From Acanthaster planci (lineage: Eukaryota; Echinodermata; Asteroidea; Valvatida; Acanthasteridae), in assembly GCF_001949145.1 (NCBI RefSeq), contig NW_019091360.1, forward strand, positions 4,051,967 to 4,085,770: a DNA stretch of 33,804 nt, given 5' to 3'. Below are positions 12,001 to 24,000 of this stretch, one piece after another. The position numbers and the translations under genes are program-made. Numbering within the stretch: the stretch's first letter is position 1; every line of letters starts with the position of its first letter. Under the pieces are notes generated by a model that was not told where the DNA came from, did no database searches, and worked only from the letters and a program-made list of their open reading frames with translations.

Positions 12001-15000
12001 CCATCGACCTGACCCTTCCTCACGATCCTCTTCAAACTTAATCCATCGTGCCTTCTCCTTCCAATATATGCTGCTGGCACCGATGCCGGCAAATTGCTCA
12101 CTGCGTTGAAGTTCATCAAGCTCCACAAATAACTATCAAGTAAAAGTTCAAATCAAGACTCGGCCAAGTCTCAAAAGGTGCTGCACAGCAATGTGAATGA
12201 TGTTACTGCTGTCACCAAATGTCTACAGTTACACATGTTAAATTGCCTCATTCAGCAATTAGTATTTATTGTCAAATGTTCTTGAAATAGACTTAGAAGT
12301 AATTTTTAAAATGACACATTTTGGAAGACCAACTTTGATGAGTGCTACTTCTAATAATAAATCCAGGGAGACAAAGTTGAAATGTAAAATCAAGTTACTT
12401 CAGCTTCCATGTCAATAATGAATATAGGATTCCTGCACCTTCTGCAATGGGTCCTATTGATTTGTTTCCAACAGAGAGCAGAAGAACATTGGAAACTATA
12501 TTCAAGCAAACTTGAATTCTCAATTCTGATTGGTCGATCCATGACAACAAACAGTATGACATATAATTGTATTGCACGGTTCATATCAAACCCTGTGTAA
12601 TGCACTATTCTAACTCAATGCAATGTGCAATTTTTATGCTAACAGGACAAAGACACGGGGATACAGGACTCGGATGCCCCATGTTATTCTTGCTCAACGC
12701 GCCCCTCGTGTGATAACTAATACTATGTCAACACTAAATGCAATACCTCATGTGGTTTGTGGCTGCGTGTTGAGGGGTAACTCAGTGTTCGTGAGGATGG
12801 CGAGGGTGTCTTCAAAATCTTGGATCGCCGTCGATTGATTCCAACATCGTCATAACGATGACCTTTTGGGTGAAAAGCATACAATTTGTGAGAACAAAAA
12901 AATGCTTTTCAATGCATCAAGATAGCAGGTGTGAAGTCAATACAGGTTAAATGACAATAAAGCACAGACAACAAAAACGGTTAGTTGATGTGTACTTACC
13001 AATAGGTAACCCACAAAGTTGGCAATATCTTAACAATAAACTTACCATTTATGGTTCAGAAGTCTCATCATACTCGTCAAAGTGGTCTAGACCATATCTT
13101 TATTATTCAATTCCACTAAAATCTAATTCATATATCCTTGCAATTTGTTCTAAATTATCACCTGCAAGGTTTTGTTTAGCTCTGTTTAGTTTTAATTAGT
13201 CAGTTTTTTTTTCAAAAATCAATTGCTCAAATTTTACAAAACTTTAGTCACTCTTAAGATTTAATTTTTAAACCCCAAGTATGTTAATAGAATAAATGAC
13301 AACATGGGGGTAAGGAATGTCACTTTTTAAGAATAAGACAAAATCCATCTAGAAGCATTAATGGATGTCCACTTCTCATCTTGTCAATCTCTTTCTTTAG
13401 AAAGAGATCGTATCTCTTCCAAGTAGCAACCACATGCTGTGTCTCTTAAGATAGCATTTCAAGAGCTTCTATGGGTGCTCCCTGGATGATCTTGAAGTCA
13501 GCTTGTTCGAATAATGCCCTAGGAGTGTCTAGTCTAACTCCATTTTACAATCAGATTCAGCCAGAAACAGCAAGAAAGAAAGGCTTCATAAAACTATTTG
13601 TCACCTCCTAAAACAATCTATGAGATCTGTATCTATGTAAGTAAATCCTTACATCCTGTTTTTATGAATTAACCTTGGATGGACAGATACAAGGAAACCA
13701 CCTTCGTCGTCACGAAGATGAATCACTGGGTTTGCTGAACCCAACTTGTTTTTTGACTGGTTTAGGGCTGGGATATCTGTCATTAGATTTCTGTGGAATC
13801 TTGTCAGGAAGGAAATAGCACAAACAGTCGTGTGTTGAGGGGCGGACACAGGATTGTAGATCACATGTTGAGATGCAGGAATCTTGATGCACTGATTCAA
13901 ACCAGTCATCAAAATGAAAAACCTGTAATGCAAGGTCCAAGTTGAAAACTGGTTTGAGATTTGAGAGCAAACCCTGAATAGATTTAACATTGAAAACCTA
14001 CATCCAGGATACATGCGCTTTGATCAAGTGTGATATGTGCGCCTGTTCAATGTTATCTGAACAACTAGCACAGCTGTGCCATTGGTTAGATGGAACAAAA
14101 ATGTCCTACAAATAGCCAAGACTGATTCAATTTCTAAGAGCCGACAATTCTAAGAACGCACATTTGAATGCTTTTATTTGTCCCCTGCAGAGCACAGCAC
14201 TCCACCATACCATAAACATTATGGGAACCTATCATAGAAGGGTTTGTAATAAAAAGCAAGACTGATGAAAGCCCAGTCTGCCGTGGGCTTCCTAGCATAG
14301 CTGCGTACATTTATATCATCCATCCCTAGAGACTTAAACAGATCCTTGGATGAATTAACCAATTGATCAAGACAACTTCTGGCCTCTGGTAAAACCGTAC
14401 AGCAATGGAAAACACTGAATCTACAAAGAAACATGAATATGTCTAATATGAGTCTACAACAATAGCATTTAATACTTTGATCTTCATCCTACCCGAACTA
14501 AACCAGGTCACCTATCCTCAATACATGTACATGTATGTCCCACCATGACACATCCAACTCCTGCATGACTTGAGATGGAACAGCAGATCTGTTCATCGAT
14601 GATGCTGCCCAAGTTCCCATTAGATTCAATTCTTTCTCCAGGTCTTGCTTTATGCTCAATGCTTGCTCAAAAGGTAGACCAGTTTCTGCCTGACAGGCAT
14701 ATGATGGATTTCAGGAAATGCTGGACAGCTCAATGTTGTAGCAAAGACATTGTCCGTACAGATTGCTAGATTGCAGCACGAAGATACCACTCAGTCAGGG
14801 AACGACTGATTATGTGATCTGTCTGCTTCTCAGCCCCTTAAGACACGAGCCACAGTCTCAAGACATTACATGGTTCCTCTCAGCCCTGATATCAAGATAT
14901 CACGCTACTGCAAGACTGCAGATTGGTTGATTAGAGTGAAATTGAAAGCAGGATGGAAACAATCTCTTTTCCTTGCAATGTCAGCTAAGCTAAGGGGTCA

Positions 15001-18000
15001 TTCCCTAACTACTGTACTTGGAATTGGTTAGAAAGTACCATTGTGTAGTGTAATTTTATAAGGAATCTAGATTCATGATATATTGGGTTGACAGACTTTT
15101 CAACTCCTATCCGTACACCAACCAAACTAAAAGCCAGAGTGATGCATGCAGACTTAATTTGTGAATGAAAACTGCATTACCATCTTTAACGCTAATTATA
15201 ATTATGGAAAATTTGGGGGGAAAAGTCCAAACAAGAAAAACAAAAAGAAAAAGACGCAAACCAAACCATTCTTTATGCAATGGTTGCACAATTACAAACA
15301 AGCAAGTTTGACAAATTCATCTTGCCGTGACTTGATGATGGTAGTACACAAATACATCTCAGAAGGGCATGCATTAACGAATGAATGTGACTTACAGGAA
15401 AAGCAAACTAACAGAGCTTCATAATGGGCATGAACAACAAAGTACCTGCAGTTATTTTTAAGAAATTCTGTCTATTGATTTTCATTTTAGTTTAAATGCT
15501 CCACAGCTTCCTGGGTTATATATCTTCTCTTACGATTTCCAATCCAAAGTTTTTTCCCTGGTTATTTTAAAACCTTATCACGTGAATTCAGAGATTTGCG
15601 TTTTCAAATTTTGTTCATCAAAATCAATTTTGTGCACTTGCAACATTTCATTTCATCATTTGCCAAATAATTTTAACTGTTGTTGAATCAAATTTGACCC
15701 ATAAGCCATTTCATTTGGTCAACGTCGAGCCATGTCATTCAGAAAAAGAAATTCATCTTTACTGACAAAATTCTGTTCAACTAAAACAAAAAATCCTCTG
15801 TAGAAAGGTCACGGTTACAGATAATTTTCCACGGTTTCTCTATTGTTTCCTTGTAATTTAATGAATGAATTTCCTTAGAAACAGGCTAGACCCATTCTAG
15901 GTGCACAAAAAGCAACAGGAGGAAAATGAGGATCATCAAAGTTTTTGATGCATTGCTATCATTTCCTCCTTTGGATTTTTTAACGTAAAAGAACTTTATG
16001 GTTTTTTTGGGTGGGGGTTCGGGTTAATATTCTTTTCTCTGTTGTTAATCTACTGCGCTGCATCACTCTTGAGGATGCAAGGAAATGCTCTGCACAGAAA
16101 AGACATTTACTTTGCAAATGTATTAATATTTATGACCAAGAAAGATTTGCTACCATTCAGACATTTAGATGAATTTAATTTTCAGTGAAAAATATTCTCC
16201 AGAGTCTTCAAATGCAGCAACAAAACTTTGAAACTTAATAATAAATAACCTACTCAGTTTGTCCACTGCATCTGAAATTCCTCTTGGACGAATTTGAACA
16301 TATGAATTGGTGAACTGGAATAAAAAACATTTCAATATAACATGGAAAGCCTACTAGAAAATGTATTTTTTAATCAGATATACTTGCAGCCCTTAAATTA
16401 AATGTAGCTTCATTGATAATTCTCACAATCTTAATACATCTTTAAATTTATTAAAACTTTTGAAAACAAACCCAACACACAAAAACAAAAAAACCCACTG
16501 CAGGTGAAGCTGACCCACCATCACGATTGCAGGTCTCAAGGTTTGCTCACCTGGCGAGCTATATTTGGCTTCCAATTTGGGATGTTTCTGGCTAATCTTG
16601 GGACTATCCTCAGTATGATGCAAAATGGCATCTGCATGAACACATGGATGATGAAGTTAACAGAAAGCAAGCACAGAATGAAGACAAGTGCTTGAAGCAA
16701 ACAAAAACATGATGCAATGTGAGGGTAGGTTAATGAGGGGCGGGGCATGAATAAAGAGGGGCCAAGTGGGATTAATATCTTGTCCTTTCAAGTTTCTGCT
16801 TCCATTTGCACCAAGGTGAATGTTTTATCTTCCTGTAACTTTCTTTTACATGTTCCCCTTCCATATTCAACAAAATTCAAGGATTTTTATGTTCAACTTT
16901 CAAATTTGACATCATACAAACCAATATTAGGAAGGAATATCTGTCTGTCCTTTAGCATATATTCTTGGGTTTACACTCTCTTAATGTTGATCTGGCTATG
17001 TGAAAGAATCAAGGGGATTGGCATACAATGATGTAGAAGTAAGGATGCAAGACAAGGCAGAGCTAAAACAGTTTCATGAGTTCCAATTACAGCAGTGTGA
17101 AGATGCCTTTCCATATGCACGTCAACACTTGCGCCAAGCGTTGCGTATCTGTCAAAATCGCTCCAGGAGCAATTTTGACAGTCAAACGTAATGCACGCAT
17201 GTTTTATGTTAATGGGGTCGATTTTTATGTACATGAAATTTTAAAGCACGAATGCATCGTGTACGTAACGTACCCAAAAGCGTACGTATTGAAAGCCGCC
17301 TTTAGTGTGCAAATTTTGCAACATCTCAAATTTTTCAGTACATCAATCAATGGTTTTGCCAATGTGGAGCTGACCAGTCCAGATGAGTCAACCTACTGCT
17401 AGCTAATTCAACTTTAATTACAAGTTATCTTACTGGTAAAAGTTAGCAGATGACCAGCAGCAGTGAACTAATCCAGCCACCTCAATATGAAATAAGTGCC
17501 AGTCTTGAGCCTGATTAATCCAACCATAGGACCATGATCAATCCAGTTGCCTATACTCTATCTACCCTGAGTTGAAGTGCACCCTCACCGCCGAAAGAAA
17601 CACAGGCCGATACAAAGTTTTCCAAACAGGTTCTGTCACATGTTTGGTGTGCACACGAAGACCACACATTCCAGCATAAATTTGTTGCGCATACTCAGCA
17701 TGCCTCGTGCCAAACAGGCATAAACTTGCGCGCCTATGTGGTGGGTTTGTACCAAAAGACTGTCAGTTTCATTAAAAACATGCCCTCTTTTGTTCCTGCT
17801 CTGAGCGGATAAGCATCGGTGGCTCTCAAGCTCACCAGTTCCAATCATGACCTGCAGGTGTCGCCTACTGTCCAAGATCCATATCAACAGCTTACATGCA
17901 TGTACCTCAGACAGCAAAGTTTCACTGCTGGTCACCAGTGGTGACTCATCAGCATCAGTTACATCATCCGATGCATGCTGATTTCATGCAATCTGACACA

Positions 18001-21000
18001 CATTCAATACTGTAAATAAACTTCAAACAGTCAACTTATGCCAAGCTGAACTTTTCAGGGGTCATTTCATTTGAAAGACCAAGCACTTCTCCTTCAATCC
18101 AAGCACATGGGTATTCTACGCTTGGGAAGCCCCTCCTAATAGCTGCATCCATGTGCCTGGTACCGGTTATGGCAAATTATTTCCAACTATGAAGGGGCCT
18201 TGCCATATGCACGTCAACACTTGCGTCAAGCATTGCATATCTGTCAAAATCAATCCCGGGGCCCTTTTGACGGCCAAATGCAACATACATGTGTGCTACG
18301 TTAATAGCGTCAATTTTGGTGTCTGTGAAAGTGAAACGGATGAACACATCGTGTATGCAATGCACGCAAAAAAGTTCATTTGGAAAAGTGCCTTTAAGCT
18401 TACAGAAGGCATGATTCATTATTAATTAAGGGCTCAGTAAGTCCAGTTATTACCAGGCTCAAATAGGTTTGTCTAGTCTTACGAGATTCATCAACACTGA
18501 TACTTGTGAAACTTCAGATCTGTTGACTGACTTGTTCAAAGCATTGTAATGAAGCCACGGTGTTGAGTATCACTGTTCAGACTTCTGCGATCATTACTGT
18601 TTACAGCCATTACTGGTACTGATGTTGATAGGAAATTTCCTGATCTCACATTCATAAAGCACTTGTTCTCAAAGGCGTTTGCATCATTATATAAATTCCA
18701 AGAAATGAGAAACACACACAAGGTAAAGGTGAGCACAGCTTACCGGCGTAAGAGAAAAACTGAGAAAATGCAACTGCCAATTCAAATTTCTGAAAGGGTG
18801 GTTTAGAACAACTGAAGGAGAAATACAGAGGAAGGAGACTTTAGAAGTGTCAGAATGAAAGATCAGGGGGGAAAAGAAAATGTGTACCATGAAATACTGC
18901 TGCAAGACTGATCACTGAAGGCACTGTTTGTAAAACCAAGACTTACCTGCAAGGTGATATCAGCTACAGGTCAACATACATATTTACCAGAAGCGTCAGT
19001 GTAATTCTTAAACTGCAATTTTATTCCAGACAGAATCTTCCTACAAGTACAAGCGCCTCCTTGGGAAGCAGTGGTAATCTTAACCACACAACGCACCACT
19101 TGACTCTACCTACCCCTGCTGATAAGTGCATGTTTCTTGGTATATTTTCTTCCTGTAATGTTGGATTAAGCCACAACTTACAGGAATGTCAATTCTAACC
19201 GCTTATATTCCGCTGATATCCAACTGCGAAAGTTAAACTGGCGCACACGGAAGACAGAGACGTAAACTGATAGACATACAGATGGACTTAGAAACCAAAA
19301 AATGATGAGTTCATGGTTAAATGAAGCTGTACAGAGACTATGACTATCAACTGTAACGCTCTGCATGTAATCTGGTTAATGAAGCAAGCACTTCCACATG
19401 TTGCACAGTGTAAAAATAATGTCCTCAATGGAAGAACGGTGGTACCAACTCTGACAGTTAAGAATCATCCCCCCCCAAAAAACAAGAAATGCTGGCAAGG
19501 TATAAGTACAGAACAGAAGTATGCAGAGAAGGAATGCTTCATTTGTAATTTCAACTCCAAACTGTGAAACTGTCCTATCATGTAAAAAGCTTGCCAGCTA
19601 AAATATTTTGTTCAATGGGATTTTTATTGAACAATAAGATGTTAAAGAAATAAGGTCAGTTCATGCTTCAGGCGAATGCAAAAGTGAAGCAAATTTGACA
19701 TCACAACAACTTTGTGGCAAAATTTCGCTCAAATTGAAATGTATTCAACTTTCATGAATTTGTCAACGCGAATATTTGATCTGACATCACAAATTCCTGC
19801 TCACTTTCACATTCGCACAAAGTACGTACCGGCCTGTACTCTTCAAGTAGATCTGTTAATGAAGCATTATCTACATGCAAGAGAGTTTCAAACTTTGTTA
19901 GTGTTATGACAGATCAAAACAGGATTACAATCATTCAAAGACAAGTGTCAATGTTAGTGCAGTAATTCTGAAAGAAGAAGGGATTGAGGAAGATGCTCTC
20001 ATATTGTTTTCTACATGTATGCCCCATCAACTCAACTGTGATTTAGTTTCCATAGTGTATGACGACCACTAAAGTCACTATGAATACCCTTAAAGTCCCA
20101 TATTGACTGGTTTGACACAATTAAAATTCTAGAGCAGATAATTAGGATGGACAAGTTCGGAAATGAAAGAGAAAAGGAAGGATGGAACATGAGAGTATGG
20201 ATAGCAAAGAAAAGCAAAAGACAACAGAGAACAGGTGTGCGAGATATAGTCTGGAGGATGGCTTAATCAGGCTAAATCTTGACTGGAGTTGAGGTTCAGG
20301 TGTAATTATATAAGGTATTAACATTCAAAATCTGCATTTCAAATACATGCATTCAAGATGCGGCATCCACAAGCAAGCAATGCTTTATACTGCCAAGAAG
20401 AATGAGAGTTCCATCTTTACCCTGGATATGATGGGATAACCATTCCCGCTGATGTGACTCCTTAGGTATGGCGTTTTTCTGGCTACCTGGCACCTGCAAA
20501 AGACTTACTGAGCCCTTTTTATCATGAGCACTTGGCACACATTCATCGTCCAGGTGAAAACTTAGCCGAGGCCTGTCCTTTCCCTTTTGGCAATCTCCTT
20601 CGTTCTTGCGTTGCCAAGGATGTTGCTCTTCCTTTTCTTTCTCGTCCTCATTTTCTTCCTTGTCGTCGTCCACCAGCAAAAAATTGATGGTAGGTTTAAG
20701 GACTTGAACGCGGACATACTCACTTGCGATTCGCTGTAAGGCATGCTGGTCGAGACTGCAGGCCTCCTCCAGGTCTGTTACCTCAGAGAGTTGCTGAGGG
20801 GATGCGGGCCCATTGTCAGAGAAACCCTCATCCTGTCTGGTCTCCGCATGAAGAGGCGGAGAATGGAGTCTTGAAGGTTTATGTCTGTGACCAGAAGACC
20901 TTAAGAGTTAACAAAATCACACTGGAGTCACACTGTTACAAAACAATTACAACAAGTTAAATACACAGAGAAAAGAAGTGTCCAATACCTATGATCTGTA

Positions 21001-24000
21001 ATTTAAATGACAGGTATGTGAGTCTAATGTCACAGAATGAGCTGAGCTGATGTTCAGTGATGGATAAGAAAACTGTTCACAGGCTATTAATTAAAGAGTC
21101 TGATTATTTACCTATGTAATCTTTTAACTGATTCTTCTTTTGAAGTCTGAAAAAAATAAATATGCTTCAGAAAAGGAAAAATTCATGGTCATTCTCTGTG
21201 ACCCGGGTTGGCAGTTTTTTTTAACAAGAGGAAAAACAGGATTTTGAAATATTCAAATCAGATTTTTAAAATTTAAATCGGATTTAACATTTTTTTGTTT
21301 GGTAAATTGAGGACGAGACAGCCTCACTCTCTATTCCAAAACAGGCAGATTAGCTGTATATGTGTTAACTTTCCCTATATTTCTTTTGTTACAAAATTAA
21401 ACAAATTTGTATTTAAATTAAGAGTTTCAAATCAAGATATTTGATTAAAACCATACCTTGGCAATTAAATATTGTCTTAGCCCGAGTAAAACACATGCAG
21501 TATATAGCACCTACATGTATCTACAGACAGTAGTTCCAAGGGTAAAGTATCAGGTTTTAACTGATGAGTTTTGTCAAACCTATGAATAATAAAACCTTTG
21601 AATGTGAGTTACCTTTTGGATTTTCTGTAGCTTGCACTAGGTGTGTATACAGGAGACAGTCTCTGGTAATGAGAAATTAAACGACTAGTTTAGAGACCAT
21701 CTTCTGTACTCTGTACAAACTTGTGATTGTGTAAAGGACAAGCAATATACAGAAAAAGGATGGAGTAACTTTGACAAGTTCTTAGCACTTGAAAACTGCG
21801 AAGGTTTTTTCCTCCAATTTGTTGAATTCAATCCAAATAACATTCACTGCTGGTACACTGACATTGTGCAAATGCTTCCATGAAACATCTGTCTCTCACA
21901 CAATCTATGAATCTTTAAAAAGCTGTCAGTTTGGATGTATGGCATGTGTAATGCAATATCAATTTATTCATTTGATTTTCCGTATCTTGAAAAATATGCT
22001 GCAATAAAGATGTCATCATGCAAACTCATGCATGGAATAATCGTCATTAACATGTAAGTAGTAATCAAAAAATGCTGCATGACGGTTTTGCAAACATCCT
22101 AATAGACTGAATCATTCAAAGTTTAGTAGATATTTCATTCACGGTTGATCAGCAAAGATACTTTGCTGTAGATGATGCCTGACAAATGGAACAAGAAGTA
22201 TAATTTGTTAAGTTATTCCTCTGATGCAAGCTTCCCAGAGAGGTGACTCATGGGAAGAAGGAGTGCCTTCAGACAGCTTAGTGAAAGAGCTTGAACGAGA
22301 AATAAAAGGACCAGTTAGACTGGTCTCACTGTCATCGACTTCACGTGTTCTTCCAAACATACCATCTCACAAAACATCTCGGTTAATGCAATAAACTGAA
22401 AGTTTTTAAAAACGCACTCCAAATACAGAGCAAAAAAATTCACTCATGACTAGGAAAGGTTCCATGTGGGTAACGGAAGATTCATTACTTAACTCAACAT
22501 AAAGACCGTCCGATGACTTTATTCGATTTCTCACCTTTAATCTTTCTTCAGCTTCATCTTGTCCTTCGTGTTCCCCTTGCTGACTCTTTTCATCATCTTC
22601 TTTTATCCGTAAATCCAGTAGCTTACCGTCTCGTTTCTTTCCATCCTCATCCTCCTTGTCCTCTTCAACGTCAGATTCTTCAACCTCTCCATCCTTGTCC
22701 CTATTTCTTGTCTTCAAGACAATACCCGCCTCATTATCAACCTCCTCCTCTTGTCCCTGCTGATATTCTTTCTGATGGTTCGTGACATCACTCTCCTCAA
22801 TTAGTGTTAATGGTTCTTCAGCAGTTTGAGATTTAGTCAGACCTGGCGTGTTGCCGCTCAAACTGTTTTCTGGGACGTCTCTACCTAAGGAGAATCGTCT
22901 AGAGTTTTTGGGCACTCCATGTACTGTGACTGACCGTCTCCATTGTAAACCCCCATCACGGTAAGGTTCCCGTAAAGATTTTCTGTAGTGAGTTCGGTGA
23001 CTCAGAGAGGGTGTGGCTCTATGACCTGTTGGAGGAGGATATTCAGACAGGGAGACATTCACAAGAGGCAGCCAATTTGTCCCTTGTTTCCACATTTTGA
23101 CAGTAAATTGGAAGCTTTTTGAAATGTAAACACTGGTATCAAAATCCCATAGAAAAACCTTTCCAGTGAGCAATCAGAGGTACACTATTTGAAAAACTAA
23201 GATGTCAACACTTGTTCAAAAGGGGACTTCAGAAGTTGAATTAAGTTAAAGAAAATGATAAAACTGCATGAAAATTAGCTACTGGCAAGTGAAATTAAAG
23301 TGTGACAGTTGAATTTTGTCTTATCCGAAGATTGACCCTCTCTCTCAGGTATTCCATGTGTGTATACCTACCGGATGATTCCCACTCAGCACCCTATGAA
23401 ATCCACATTTGTGGGAGACCAGTATTTTAGAGGCTTAATTGATGATATGATGGCTTATTAGTGACTCTTCAGTCTGACAAATCAGGCTGTATAAACATTT
23501 CCTAGACAATCAATCTATTTCAGTACTGAAGGCCTAAGGAAGGATGGAATAGAATAGCTGCAGGGTGTTGGTTATGACTACAATGGCTGAAGCAAAATGG
23601 TCCATTAGTGAGACAGGATGAGGATGGGCCATTGAATGACAGGTTTGCCTCAGGAGTAAAGAGGAAAGAGAGCTGTTGGTGTGTACATTTGGTCAAGGAG
23701 CCTGAACGCCCACAGGCAATCCAAGTGTGACTATCTGACTGAATAATGTGCATACTACAGCTGTAAAGATAGCTATGAGAATTACACATACAAATTGGAT
23801 GGTGGGAAGGTGTCAAGTTAAAGTCTCTTTTACACACATTGAAGTCATTCTGCCGTTTTACTTGAATTTTATGAGGGATGACAATCAACAACGACATGCA
23901 ATTAATACTGACGACTGAAGTTGTTTAATTAAGAGCGCACTGCTCTGTAGCGACCACCGTTGGCAATTTTTGTCTCTGCATTTTTCTTTTGTAAATTGGA

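Larger units (their letters stand above)
12863..20723 (-). other. Intron 5 (7.9 kb), the largest
   Basis: Donor GTGAGT, acceptor CCCAAAAG. It separates the variable N-terminal exons from the conserved domain exons, a place where vertebrate SLC4A2 and SLC4A3 are known to use internal promoters. It holds two copies of a 198-base repeat (17106-17303, 18198-18395), a possible cassette exon (16551-16631), an open extension of exon 5 (20353-20723), a short perfect palindrome (13387-13408) and two unexplained minus-strand open frames (14219-14434, 13710-13970). The stretches 14800-16500 and 18500-20300 are AT-rich with nothing I can name. Confidence 0.7.

Noticed and set aside
17636-17935. SRRHL and LESHR words on the minus strand, considered as the exon carrying the AE2 SHRFED motif
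   Set aside because: Order and spacing are wrong; the exon at 12747-12862 gives the motif, the phase and the following HKPHE.
17076-18425. The two similar plus-strand open frames as a duplicated small protein gene
   Set aside because: By-hand comparison shows changes spread over all three codon positions with no synonymous excess, no splice support, and equal openness on the other strand; treated as a non-coding repeat pair.
22513-22785. 90-codon plus-strand open frame rich in Pro and Leu
   Set aside because: Antisense shadow of the acidic tract of exon 3.
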